DNA of 41,677 nt from an uncultured Sutterella sp. (GTDB lineage: Bacteria > Pseudomonadota > Gammaproteobacteria > Burkholderiales > Burkholderiaceae_F). How positions within the stretch are numbered: position 1 is the stretch's first letter; each line of letters starts with the position of its first letter. This document shows, piece by piece, positions 13,442 through 21,950 of the stretch. The position numbers and the translations under genes were made by a program. Under the pieces are notes generated by a model. The model did not search any database, was not told where the DNA came from, and saw nothing but the letters and a program-made list of their open reading frames with translations. Where the stretch lies: assembly GCA_900545275.1 (NCBI GenBank), contig UQYG01000018.1:1-41677 (forward strand). Reading direction: 5' to 3'.

Positions 13442-14283
13442 CCCAAATCCTTAAAAATCGCTTCCTGATCTTGAGATAATTTCGACAGCAAATCAAAATT
13501 TACGGCCCTTTGAGTGAATTCTTCCACCAAACGAGCATTCGTCACCTTTTCCTCTTTACTCGCCAATGAAAAAGCCAAATCGATGGTAAGTGTCTCTTTA
13601 TAAAAATCAGACAGATCATAAACAAAAGGAAGGGGTGACCCGGAATGAATAAAACCAATTCTAGGATCGTAACCGTGCGCTATCACCGAAGAGGTAATGA
13701 CCGCATACAATAGGGAATTAGCATGAGTCAGATAGCGATTCACCTTGTCACTTGCCTCCATTTTTCCCGGAATGTAGCGTCTTCCAGTCCAAGAAACCCC
13801 ATATGCCGCCGCTTTTTGAGCATACAAGGCTCTCACCCGTACACCTTCCATCCCCATCAAAGTCTGAAGCGATTTCCCCTCCAGCGATTCATTTTCGAAA
13901 CGTTTTGAGAAAAGACGTTTCGCCACGGTCAAACGATTTTCTGGATCCGCAGCACATTTTACCTGTCGAAGCAAATTTCTAGTATCTGCCGTTGGTGTCA
14001 GACCCGAGGCGTAAAAGCGCAAACTATCGTCACCAACCCAACAAATTGTCGTATTGCTTGAGCTGATTGCCTTAACCGCTTCGTGTGTCACTGTCGTTCC
14101 CGGCCCCAACAGAATCGTTGAAATCGTTGCAACAGGAATTGCATAAATATCACGATTCGCACCAACCCATTTAACACTGCTATCATCGACTTCGATTCTT
14201 CCATGTTCAAAATACAGTAATGGATATCTATCTTTGCTCTGAGGGAAAAATTCCCTCGACAATTCAAAAATCACCTTTCTCAT
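13435..14283 (-). CDS. cas1: CRISPR-associated Cas1, type I-E
   Basis: This 282-residue integrase inserts new spacers at the array leader. The metal-binding residues are intact: Glu in LMGMEGVRVR (about 142), His in IGFIHSGSP (about 212) and Asp in FVYDLSDFYKE (about 222-225). The length and motifs fit Cas1 of type I-E. The ATG at 14283 is chosen over a TTG two codons upstream because AAGG precedes it by about 8 nt. The usual neighbours cas3, cse1, cse2, cas7, cas5 and cas6e are absent: the sequence right of cas1 is the array and then the formate dehydrogenase genes. The gene is more AT-rich than the flanking core genes. Confidence 0.95.
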   Translation of the reverse strand: MRKVIFELSREFFPQSKDRYPLLYFEHGRIEVDDSSVKWVGANRDIYAIPVATISTILLGPGTTVTHEAVKAISSSNTTICWVGDDSLRFYASGLTPTADTRNLLRQVKCAADPENRLTVAKRLFSKRFENESLEGKSLQTLMGMEGVRVRALYAQKAAAYGVSWTGRRYIPGKMEASDKVNRYLTHANSLLYAVITSSVIAHGYDPRIGFIHSGSPLPFVYDLSDFYKETLTIDLAFSLASKEEKVTNARLVEEFTQRAVNFDLLSKLSQDQEAIFKDLGC

Positions 14284-14374
14284 AAACAACCTTCTTTCAA
14301 TACATTTTCCTAATAGAGAAGAAAATCCACGAACGCCCCTTGCTCAAGGAAAACGCTCCGCCCCAACCGTTCAA

Positions 14375-14585
14375 GAAACACCCCCGCTTACGCGGGGAAG
14401 ACGACCCGTACGAATCGTGTGCAGGTAGCCGTCCGGAAACACCCCCGCTTACGCGGGGAAGACGATCGGCAGACCGTCGTCTCGCCGTTTGCCTTGGAAA
14501 CACCCCCGCTTACGCGGGGAAGACGGCCCGAAGTGGAGCTTCTCAAGCAGGTCCAGGGAAACACCCCCGCTTACGCGGGGAAGAC
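14375..14585 (-). CRISPR. type I-E CRISPR array, 4 repeats, 3 spacers
   Basis: Four identical 28-bp repeats lie at 14375-14402, 14436-14463, 14497-14524 and 14558-14585, separated by 33-bp spacers (14403-14435, 14464-14496, 14525-14557). On the minus strand each repeat begins GTCTTCCCCGCG and ends GGGGGTGTTTC with an inverted CCCCGC/GCGGGG stem, the canonical type I-E form. The crRNA strand is therefore the minus strand and the leader should be on the right. A possible fourth spacer with a badly degraded repeat follows at about 14586-14642. The array lies upstream of cas1 instead of after cas2, which is unusual. Confidence 0.95.
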
Positions 14586-15148
14586 CACCGAACGGAACGA
14601 CGAACGCGAGGTCGGGAAAATCATCCTCACGCAAGGCGCGGCGTTCTCCAACAAGTGACAATACCTTCTCTCACGCAAACCTTCGCAAGGCGAAAAAATC
14701 TTTCGACCTACTTCTTTTTAGCAAGCTACGCCTCTCGGATGATCGGTTCCCATCCCTTTTACTACTACCGCAACCCTTCCCTTCTTTTCATTTGAGAACA
14801 ACTCTCAAATAAAAATCGGGAATCATATCGTTATTCCGAGTACGAATAGCGTGTATGGGCCACCAAGAGTGGGTTTCGCGAGAATTTTTCATGACTCATC
14901 GTTTTCCCTGATACGGCACTACTTCCTTAGGATTCCTCTCTCCTCCTCTTCGGCCCAACGACCTTTTTCTCCTCCTTTCGAAGACTGGGCAGGAATGGAA
15001 AAAACGGAGAAACTCATGGCCTGCGACGAACATGCTTTTCTTTTTTCTTTCAGAACGGCTGTTCCCGTCGTCTCTACAACCGGCCATGCCGGACCCCTCT
15101 TCCGTCGGTGCCAGCCGCCGACGGCAACTTTCCCCAAGGAGGATTTTC
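14586..15148. other. gene-free region: CRISPR leader side and fdnG upstream region
   Basis: These 563 bp contain no supported gene. 14586-14642 may be a degraded repeat-spacer unit. 14650-14780 is pyrimidine-rich. A hairpin ATTTGAGA/TCTCAAAT (14790-14810) and a second around GGAAT/ATTCC (14819-14836) follow. Close to fdnG, CCGGC/GCCGG (15080-15092) and CCGTCGG/CCGACGG (15102-15124) form two hairpins, the second 13 nt before the AAGGAGG ribosome site; these may lie in the fdnG leader RNA. No FNR-type box is seen. Confidence 0.5.
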
Positions 15149-18100
15149 ATGGAGCTCTCCCGCAGAGGATTCCTAAAGCGAGGCTTTCTCTTGGGCGGCG
15201 GCGGTCTCGCCTCTTCCCTCTCCGGCGGCGCATTCGCCGCTCCGAAGCAGAAAAAGGTCTACAAACTTGCCAATGTCCAAGAGTCCACCAATATCTGCTG
15301 CTACTGCAGCGGGGGCTGCGGCACCATCTGCTCGACTCGCGACGGCGAGCTGATCAATCTCGAGGGAGACCCGGATCACCCGGTCAACCTCGGCGGTCTC
15401 TGCCCGAAGGGCGCCGCCATGTGGGGCCTTCGCAACGTGGTGACGAAGGACCGCAAGGCCAAGCTGCATCCGGACCGCGTGCTCTATCCGCTCGTTCGCC
15501 GTCCCGGAAAGAAGGAGTGGGAGCGCATTTCCTGGGAAGAAGCTCTGGAAGGCATCGCCCGCCGCGTCAAGACGACGCGCGACGCAAGCTTTGTGGAAAA
15601 GGAAGACGGCGTCATCGTCAACCGCTGCGACGGCATCGCGTCGCTCGGCGCCGCGCAGCTCAACAATGAAGAAGGCTGGCTGGTGCAGAAATTCATGCGC
15701 ACCCTCGGCGTCGTCGCGATCGACAACCAGACGCGCGTGTGCCACAGCTCGACCGTCGCGGGCCTCGCGCCGAGTTTCGGCCGAGGTTCGATGACGTCGC
15801 ACTGGTGCGACTTCCAGAACGCCGACGTCATCCTGTCGATCGGCTCGAACAACGTTGAAAATCACCCGCTCTCCTCGCGTTGGGTGGAGCGCGCGCAGGA
15901 GCGCGGCGCCACCTGGATCGTGGTCGACCCGCGCTTTACGCGTTCGGCCGCTCAGGCCGACATTTACGGCCGCATCCGTCCGGGGAGCGACCTTGCTTTC
16001 TACGGCGGCCTCATCAACTACATCCTCACGAAGAAGCTCTACCACCGCGACTACGTCGTGGCCTTCACGAACGCCGCCTGCCTCCTTCGCAAGGACTACG
16101 AGTTCGATCCGAACACGGGACTCTTCTCGGGCTGGGATCCGGAAACGAAGACCTATTCCGACGAAACCTGGGGCTACGACGTCGACCACAAGGAAAAGTG
16201 GGACACGTCCGAAGGCTCGAGCTTCGCATGGGTCAACGACGAGGGAACGCCCGACTTCACGACGCCCGACCTCAAGGTGATGAAGCGAGACGAAACGCTC
16301 GCGGATCCGATGTGCGTCCTCAACGTCATGGCCCGCCACTACGCCCGCTACACGCCCGACGTCGTGGCGGAAGTGACCGGCATGGACAAGGACGTCATGC
16401 TGAAGATCTGGGACGTCTACGCGTCGACGGGCCGCCCCGACAAGGCGGGCTCGATCCTCTACGCGCTCGGTCAGACGCAGCACTCCTACGGCAGCCAGAA
16501 CTGCCGCGCCATGTGCATCGTGCAGCTGCTGCTCGGCAACGTCGGCATCGCCGGAGGCGGCATCAACGCGCTTCGCGGTGAACCGAACGTTCAGGGTTCG
16601 ACCGACGTCGGCGCTTCGTGCCATCAGGCGCCGGGCTATCTTTCCTGGCCCACGGGCAAAAAGCACCCGACGTTGCGCGACTACCTCGAAAAGGAAACCT
16701 ATGCGGCCGGCTACTATACCAACAAGCCGAAGTTCTGGGTGTCCGCCCTTCGGGAATGGTTCGGCGACAACGCGACCGTCGACAACGACTACTGCTACGA
16801 CCTGCTCCCGAAGGTCAGTCCGAAGAAGTCCTACGGCGACTACGCGACGATCACGACCTTCAACGACATGCGCGACGACAAGACGAAGGGCTACTTCTGC
16901 TGGGGCATGAATCCCGCCCACTCGACGCCCAACGCCAAGCACGCCCGCAAGGCGATGGCCAAGCTCGACTGGCTCGTCGTCGCGGACTGGTTCCTCACCG
17001 AAACGGCCACCTTCTGGGAAGCGCCCGACATGAATCCCGAAGAGATCGGCACGGAAGTCTATTTCCTCCCGGCCGCGCTCATCTATGAAAAGACGGGCTC
17101 GATCAACAATTCCGGCCGCTGGATTCAGTGGCGCGAGAAGGCGATTGAACCGCCGGGAGAGTGCAAGTCCGACTTTGAGATCATGGAACTCCTTTTCGAG
17201 CGCATCCGCGCCCTCTACGAAAAGGAAGGCGGCGCCTGCCCGGATCCGATCCTCAAGGCGCAGATGAGCTACAAGATCGACGGCAAGTACGACGTACGCG
17301 CCCTCTGCTGGGCTCTCAACGGCTTCGACGTCAAGACCGGCAAGCTCCTCAAGGGCTACGCCGACCTCAAGGCCGACGGTTCGACCGCCTGCGGCATCTG
17401 GATCTTCTCGGGCTACTACAACAACGAGGCGGAAAAGCTCGATCCCATGAAGCAGCCCATGACGCGCCGCTCCAAGGAAGATCCCACGGGACTCGGCCTC
17501 TATTCGGGCTGGTCCTTTGCGTGGCCGGCGAACCGCCGCATCCTCTACAACCGCGCTTCGGCCGACGCCGACGGAAAGCCCTGGAATCCCAAGCGCGTCC
17601 TCGTCGAATGGGACGGCCGGAAGTGGCTGCAAAACGACGTGGGCGACTTCGTGACCGCGCTTCCGCCCGATACGAACGCCTTCTTCATGACGTGGGAACA
17701 GCATGCGCGCCTCTTTGCGTACTCGATGGGCGACGGACCGCTGCCCGAACACTTCGAGCCCTGGGAATCGCCCACGAAGAACGTCCTGAACGGCCGCAAC
17801 AACGCCCCGATGACGCTCTACACGGACGATCCCTCCGTGCAGCGCGCGAACGCCGAGGAGTTCCCCTACGCCGTGACGACCTACTCCGTGGTCGAACACT
17901 GGCAGTCGGGCACGCAGACGCGCAACATTCCGTGGTTGAACGAAATCATGCCGGCGAACTTCATCGAAATCTCCGAGGAGCTCGCGCGTGAAAAGGGCAT
18001 CCGAAGCGGCGACTGGGTCCGCGTCTGGAACAAGCGCGGCAGCGTCAAGGTGCAGGCCGTCGTGACGATCCGCATGCAGCCCATGAAGGTAAACGGCAAG

Positions 18101-18256
18101 CTCACCCACGTCGTGGGGCTTCCGCACCACTTCTCCTGGGCCACGAAGCTCGCCACGGGCGACAACGTCAACGACCTCACGCCCAACGTCGGCGACCCGA
18201 TGTCGTACATCCCCGAATACAAGGCCTTCCTTGTCAACCTTGAAAAAGCCGCCTGA
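15149..18256 (+). CDS. fdnG: formate dehydrogenase (N/O type) alpha subunit, Cys form
   Basis: This 1035-residue catalytic subunit of a membrane-bound, periplasm-facing formate dehydrogenase oxidises formate to CO2 on a molybdenum (or tungsten) bis-MGD centre. A twin-arginine signal SRRGFLKRG (4-12) directs Tat export. A 4Fe-4S site is formed by Cys50/51, Cys53, Cys57 and Cys85 (CCYCSGGC ... LCPKG). The active-site position in DNQTRVCHSSTVAGL is Cys198 (TGC at 15740), where E. coli FdnG/FdoG have selenocysteine. The rest shows the molybdopterin oxidoreductase fold with the C-terminal dinucleotide-binding domain (NIPWLNEIMPANFIEIS). The ATG at 15149 follows a perfect AAGGAGG; the open frame extends upstream but without a signal. 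It heads fdnGHI. Confidence 0.96.
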   Translation: MELSRRGFLKRGFLLGGGGLASSLSGGAFAAPKQKKVYKLANVQESTNICCYCSGGCGTICSTRDGELINLEGDPDHPVNLGGLCPKGAAMWGLRNVVTKDRKAKLHPDRVLYPLVRRPGKKEWERISWEEALEGIARRVKTTRDASFVEKEDGVIVNRCDGIASLGAAQLNNEEGWLVQKFMRTLGVVAIDNQTRVCHSSTVAGLAPSFGRGSMTSHWCDFQNADVILSIGSNNVENHPLSSRWVERAQERGATWIVVDPRFTRSAAQADIYGRIRPGSDLAFYGGLINYILTKKLYHRDYVVAFTNAACLLRKDYEFDPNTGLFSGWDPETKTYSDETWGYDVDHKEKWDTSEGSSFAWVNDEGTPDFTTPDLKVMKRDETLADPMCVLNVMARHYARYTPDVVAEVTGMDKDVMLKIWDVYASTGRPDKAGSILYALGQTQHSYGSQNCRAMCIVQLLLGNVGIAGGGINALRGEPNVQGSTDVGASCHQAPGYLSWPTGKKHPTLRDYLEKETYAAGYYTNKPKFWVSALREWFGDNATVDNDYCYDLLPKVSPKKSYGDYATITTFNDMRDDKTKGYFCWGMNPAHSTPNAKHARKAMAKLDWLVVADWFLTETATFWEAPDMNPEEIGTEVYFLPAALIYEKTGSINNSGRWIQWREKAIEPPGECKSDFEIMELLFERIRALYEKEGGACPDPILKAQMSYKIDGKYDVRALCWALNGFDVKTGKLLKGYADLKADGSTACGIWIFSGYYNNEAEKLDPMKQPMTRRSKEDPTGLGLYSGWSFAWPANRRILYNRASADADGKPWNPKRVLVEWDGRKWLQNDVGDFVTALPPDTNAFFMTWEQHARLFAYSMGDGPLPEHFEPWESPTKNVLNGRNNAPMTLYTDDPSVQRANAEEFPYAVTTYSVVEHWQSGTQTRNIPWLNEIMPANFIEISEELAREKGIRSGDWVRVWNKRGSVKVQAVVTIRMQPMKVNGKLTHVVGLPHHFSWATKLATGDNVNDLTPNVGDPMSYIPEYKAFLVNLEKAA

Positions 18257-18274
18257 GGCGAAGGAGAAATGTAA

Positions 18275-19165
18275 ATGGCACAAAAAGAAATCGCCATGCT
18301 CTTTGATTCGTCCCGCTGCACGGGCTGCAAGGGATGTCAAGTGGCGTGCAAGCAGTGGAACATGCTGCCCTCGCCCATGGGGCTCAACGAAAACGTTTTT
18401 CACGGGTCGTATCAGAATCCGCCGAATCTGAACGGCGACACGCGTCTTGTGATGACCTTCGACGAAAAGCCTTCGGGCGACAAATTCCGACCGATCAACT
18501 GGGCGATCGGGCGACGTTCGTGCTTCCACTGCACGGACGCGGGCTGCGTTCAGGCGTGTTCGTCGGGCGCCCTCTACAAGACCGAACAGGGCGTCGTCGC
18601 GTTCGACACGGAAAAGTGCAACGGCTGCACTTTCTGTCAGTCGGCCTGCCCCTTCGACGTGCCGCGCTTCCGTCCGACGGACGGCCGCATCGACAAGTGC
18701 ACCTTGTGTCTCGACCGTCTCGAGGAAGGCGAGATCCCGGCCTGCGTCAAGACCTGCCAGCCCGAAGCGCTCAAGTTCGGGCCGCGCGAGGAAATGATCG
18801 CCCTCGGAAAGCAGCGCGTCGAGTTTCTCAAGAAGAAGGGCTTTGAGAAGGCCGAGCTCTACGGCGAACACGAAATGGGCGGTCTGCACATCCTGCAGGT
18901 CTGCAAGTACGGTCACGAAGCCTACGGTCTTCCGACCGATCCGAAGCCCGACACGACGCTCGCCGCGATCCAGGCCATGAAGCCCGTCACGGCCGTCGGC
19001 ACCGCCGCCGTGGTCGCCGGTCTCGCCGTGAGCTTCCTCGCCGCCGCCGGGTACCGCCGCAAGAAGGTCTCGATTGAAGAGGCCAAGGCCGGATGGACCC
19101 CCGAACAGCGCGCCAAGGCCGACCGCGAGGTCGCCGAAGCCCTTCGCCGCGAGTCGGCCGAATAA
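18275..19165 (+). CDS. fdnH: formate dehydrogenase beta subunit, four 4Fe-4S clusters
   Basis: This 296-residue electron-transfer subunit carries electrons from the alpha subunit to the membrane cytochrome. It shows four cysteine groups: CTGCKGCQVACKQWN (16-30), CFHCTDAGCVQAC, CNGCTFCQSACPFDVPRF and CTLCLDRLEEGEIPACVKTC. Near the C-terminus a single membrane helix (about residues 230-255, AVGTAAVVAGLAVSFLAAA) anchors it, followed by a basic and charged tail. The ATG at 18275 has AAGGAG upstream and lies 18 nt after the alpha stop. FdnI follows after 14 nt. Confidence 0.95.
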   Translation: MAQKEIAMLFDSSRCTGCKGCQVACKQWNMLPSPMGLNENVFHGSYQNPPNLNGDTRLVMTFDEKPSGDKFRPINWAIGRRSCFHCTDAGCVQACSSGALYKTEQGVVAFDTEKCNGCTFCQSACPFDVPRFRPTDGRIDKCTLCLDRLEEGEIPACVKTCQPEALKFGPREEMIALGKQRVEFLKKKGFEKAELYGEHEMGGLHILQVCKYGHEAYGLPTDPKPDTTLAAIQAMKPVTAVGTAAVVAGLAVSFLAAAGYRRKKVSIEEAKAGWTPEQRAKADREVAEALRRESAE

Positions 19166-19179
19166 GGAGGAATTACGAC

Positions 19180-19902
19180 ATGACCCGCTACATTCAACGT
19201 CATTCGCTGCTCACGCGCGTCACCCACGGCGTGGCCGCCATCGCGTGCATTCTCCTGGCCGTCACGGGACTCTTCGTCTTCGTGCCGAGCCTCGGAGGCG
19301 GCATCATGGGAGGCGACTTCACGCATGCCATGCGCATGCTCCACCGCGTCCTGGCGATTCCGTTCGTGCTCGTTCCGCTCTTTGCCATTCTCAAGAGCCC
19401 CAAGGGCTTCGTCCACCTCATGCGTGACGACGTCTTCGGGAAGTGGGACAAGGACGACTTCGCCTGGGCCATGAAGTTCCCGCTCTACCTCTTTGCCCCG
19501 GGCAAGGTTCACATGCCGCCGCAGCATCACGTAAAGTCGGCGCAGCGTCTCGCCGACGGCGCGCTGATCTTCTTCTGCGTCTTCCTCGCGGTCTCCGGGA
19601 TGATCCTGTGGCTCAACACGGGGCTTCTCCCCGACGGCCGCTGGAAGGTGACCTTCAGCCCCGAAACGCTCCTCGTTGCGCGTCTCGTGCACGACGTCTT
19701 CTTCTTCCTCACGGTCTTCGTCGGGATCGCCCACATCTACCTCGGTGCGGGCATCTTCCAGCCGTACCGCGGAACCGCCCGCATCATGTTCGGCGACGGG
19801 AAGGTGAGCGAATCCGATGCCGCCTATCACTGGGGGTATTGGGCCAATGAAGAACTGGCGCTCGGCAAGAACGTCACCGTGGAAAAGGATCCCGTGAAGT
19901 AA
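19180..19902 (+). CDS. fdnI: formate dehydrogenase gamma subunit, cytochrome b556
   Basis: This 240-residue integral membrane cytochrome takes electrons from the beta subunit and reduces quinone. Four membrane helices are visible (about residues 17-37, 57-75, 122-142 and 164-185). Conserved histidines lie in THGVAAIA (His16), AMRMLHRVLAI, ARLVHDVFF and IAHIYLGAG. The motif AGIFQPYRGTARIMFGDGKV is typical of the FdnI/FdoI group. The start at 19180 has AAGGAGG and lies 14 nt after fdnH; the longer frame from 19093 overlaps fdnH and is rejected. Confidence 0.95.
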   Translation: MTRYIQRHSLLTRVTHGVAAIACILLAVTGLFVFVPSLGGGIMGGDFTHAMRMLHRVLAIPFVLVPLFAILKSPKGFVHLMRDDVFGKWDKDDFAWAMKFPLYLFAPGKVHMPPQHHVKSAQRLADGALIFFCVFLAVSGMILWLNTGLLPDGRWKVTFSPETLLVARLVHDVFFFLTVFVGIAHIYLGAGIFQPYRGTARIMFGDGKVSESDAAYHWGYWANEELALGKNVTVEKDPVK

Positions 19903-19920
19903 GAGATCCCTCTCTCCAAA

Positions 19921-19978
19921 GCGGTCCGCCCCGACGGGCGGACCGCCCGAAGCCAAGCGTCGCGCGCGGCGCTTGGCT
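19921..19978 (+). terminator. two hairpins after fdnI
   Basis: GCGGTCCGCC pairs with GGCGGACCGC (19921-19946), and AGCCAAGCG pairs with CGCTTGGCTT (19952-19979). No long T-run follows, so they may be partial terminators or RNA-stability elements between fdnGHI and fdhE. Confidence 0.55.
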
Positions 19979-20006
19979 TGGGCAACCCACCGCAAAAGGA
20001 AACACC

Positions 20007-20876
20007 ATGCAGAAACGTACGCTTGAAGCAGCCCTTCGGAACGCCGGTGTCGACGATCCGGTCGTGGCCGACCGCCTCGCCTATTTCGGTCCGGCGCTCC
20101 TCAAGGTCTGCGAAGTCGCCCGCCGTCTTCCCGAAGCTCCCCTGCCCGGACGGGAGCGCATGGAAGAAGCGCTCCGGAATCCCGCGCATCCCCTGCTCGC
20201 GGACGGCCCGGTCTCGATCGATCCCGTCGAATTCGAAAAGACCGTGCGGGAATTCGCGTCCGTCCTTCACGACGCCGCGCACGCCGAAGGGAGTTTGTCG
20301 GACGCGATGAAGGCGGTCGACTGGACGCTCTTTACGACGCCCGATCTCGTCGAGGTCGCCCGCACGCGTCCATCCGACTACTTCGACCGCGTAGAGGAAG
20401 CGGCCGAAGGAGACGACCTTCTTCACTACTACATCCTTCCCGTGCTGGGGTATGCGCTTCGCGCCCGTCTCGACCGTTTCGCCTCGCAGGCCTCGGCCGC
20501 CTTCGACCGCACCGACGACGTGACGGATCATGACCGTCCGCTCGCCTGCCCCGTCTGCGCAAGCCTCCCCGACTTCGCGTCGGTCCACGCGACGCCCAAG
20601 AACGGCAACGTCAAGCACCTTCACTGCGGCACCTGCGGCGCGCACTGGAAGTTCGAGCGCATCCGCTGCGCCGCCTGCGGCACGAGCGCCGTCTCGGACC
20701 TCTCCTACGTGCACGACGAGGCCGATCCCGCCCGTCGCCTTCACGTCTGCAAGGCCTGCGGCGCGGCGACCCCCACGTTCTTCGCTTCGGGCGACCTCGA
20801 AACCTTCTCGCCCGAAGTCGAACGCCTTCGTATGACGGGACTCGAAGCCGCCTACGAAGAAAGCCGCGCCCAATAA
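20007..20876 (+). CDS. fdhE: formate dehydrogenase accessory protein FdhE
   Basis: This 289-residue cytoplasmic protein is needed for assembly of active formate dehydrogenase of the N/O type. The C-terminal half has a series of CxxC pairs that bind iron or zinc: CPVCASLPDFASV (about 183), LHCGTCGAHWKFERI, RCAACGTSAVSDL and VCKACG. The N-terminal half is helical. The ATG at 20007 has AAAAGGAAA upstream. It follows the structural genes after about 100 bp containing two hairpins and precedes fdhD by 33 nt, so structural genes and maturation factors form one locus. Confidence 0.92.
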   Translation: MQKRTLEAALRNAGVDDPVVADRLAYFGPALLKVCEVARRLPEAPLPGRERMEEALRNPAHPLLADGPVSIDPVEFEKTVREFASVLHDAAHAEGSLSDAMKAVDWTLFTTPDLVEVARTRPSDYFDRVEEAAEGDDLLHYYILPVLGYALRARLDRFASQASAAFDRTDDVTDHDRPLACPVCASLPDFASVHATPKNGNVKHLHCGTCGAHWKFERIRCAACGTSAVSDLSYVHDEADPARRLHVCKACGAATPTFFASGDLETFSPEVERLRMTGLEAAYEESRAQ

Positions 20877-20909
20877 AGTCAGGCACCGACGAATTTTTGA
20901 GGAGTTCTC

Positions 20910-21779
20910 ATGAAGACGACCGTTCAGAACCTTTTTCCCGCCTCCTCCCCTTCTCTCGGCACGGGGCTGCCGTCTCTGTCGGAAGGCTTCCGTACGGTGG
21001 AGACGCGCTCGCTCTCGCGTCTTGACCGGGCCGATCAGGACTGCGTGGCCGAAGAGGTGCCCGTGGCGCTCGTCTACAACGGGATTTCGCATGCCGTCAT
21101 GATGACGACTCCCTTCGACCTCGAAGCCTTTGCGGTGGGCTTCACGCTCGCCGAGGGAATCTGTCGGTCGGTCGACGACATTTTCGACATAGAGATTCGA
21201 GACGCCTGTCGGGGGAAGGAAGCCGCGGTCACGATCGCCTCCGAAGCCTTCTGGCGACTCAAGGATCGCCGCCGCGCGATGACGGGCCGCACGGGCTGCG
21301 GCCTCTGCGGGACGGAACGGCTCGAATCGGCGATCCGGCCTGCGCCGACCCTTCCCGTGACGCAGACCTTTGATCTTCGCCACTACGAGCAGGGACTCGG
21401 CTATCTCGAAGACGTCGAGGCCCTCGGCGAACTCACGGGCTGCACGCACGCGGCCGTCTGGGTGAATCCCGACGGTACTCTCGCGGGCGGCGTCGAAGAC
21501 GTGGGCCGACACGTGGCGCTCGACAAACTCCTCGGATTGCGCGCCATGAACGGTTGGCGCGACGGCGCTCTTTTCGTGAGTTCGCGCGCCTCCTATGAAA
21601 TGGTGCAGAAGGCCGCGACGTGCGGCGTTGAAATTCTCTTTGCCGTCTCGGCCCCGACGGCGCTCGCCGTAGACCTCGCCAGGCGATCGGGTCTTACGCT
21701 CTCGGCCTTTTGCCGCCCCGGACGCGGGACCGTCTACACCTATCCCGAACGCCTCGTGCGAAGCGAAACGAAGCGCTGA
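20910..21779 (+). CDS. fdhD: FdhD sulfurtransferase for formate dehydrogenase
   Basis: This 289-residue protein passes sulfur from IscS to the molybdenum cofactor, which is needed for formate dehydrogenase activity. The sulfur-carrying motif is visible as TGCGLCG with Cys130 and Cys133. The conserved core also shows FDLEAFAVGFTLAEGI, THAAVWV and ASYEMVQKAATCGVEILFAV. The N-terminal ~30 residues are poorly conserved. GAGGAG precedes the ATG at 20910. The Cys-type catalytic subunit upstream still depends on this sulfuration step. Confidence 0.95.
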   Translation: MKTTVQNLFPASSPSLGTGLPSLSEGFRTVETRSLSRLDRADQDCVAEEVPVALVYNGISHAVMMTTPFDLEAFAVGFTLAEGICRSVDDIFDIEIRDACRGKEAAVTIASEAFWRLKDRRRAMTGRTGCGLCGTERLESAIRPAPTLPVTQTFDLRHYEQGLGYLEDVEALGELTGCTHAAVWVNPDGTLAGGVEDVGRHVALDKLLGLRAMNGWRDGALFVSSRASYEMVQKAATCGVEILFAVSAPTALAVDLARRSGLTLSAFCRPGRGTVYTYPERLVRSETKR

Positions 21780-21843
21780 CGCTTCAGACTTTCGTGAAAA
21801 GAAAAAATCGAGTGAGTTAAGACAATTTTTTCCCGCCCGCCGC

Positions 21844-21873
21844 TTGCCGAAGAAAAGAGAAGTTCCCTAGAAT
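21844..21873 (+). promoter_or_regulatory. sigma-70-type promoter of the symporter gene
   Basis: TTGCCG at 21844-21849 and TAGAAT at 21868-21873 are separated by 18 bp, about 70 bp before the symporter start. Confidence 0.6.
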
Positions 21874-21950
21874 GGAGCAACTATTCCCGAGTAAATTCCT
21901 CAGGAATGCGGACTCTTTTTTTTCCGAACAATTCCAATCAGGTGACCCTC

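Noticed and set aside
14403..14557. CRISPR spacers matching the neighbouring prophage or IS (self-targeting)
   Set aside because: Reading the three spacers on both strands I saw no match elsewhere in the window; a database search would be needed for real targets.
15740..15742. Selenocysteine codon in fdnG
   Set aside because: The codon is TGC, and no in-frame TGA interrupts the gene.
15173..18916. A 1247-codon minus-strand open frame opposite the formate dehydrogenase genes
   Set aside because: It is an antisense by-product of strong G/C third-position bias. The plus strand has clear FdnG/FdnH homology, ribosome sites and motifs; the antisense product is Arg/Val/Asp/His-rich without any domain.
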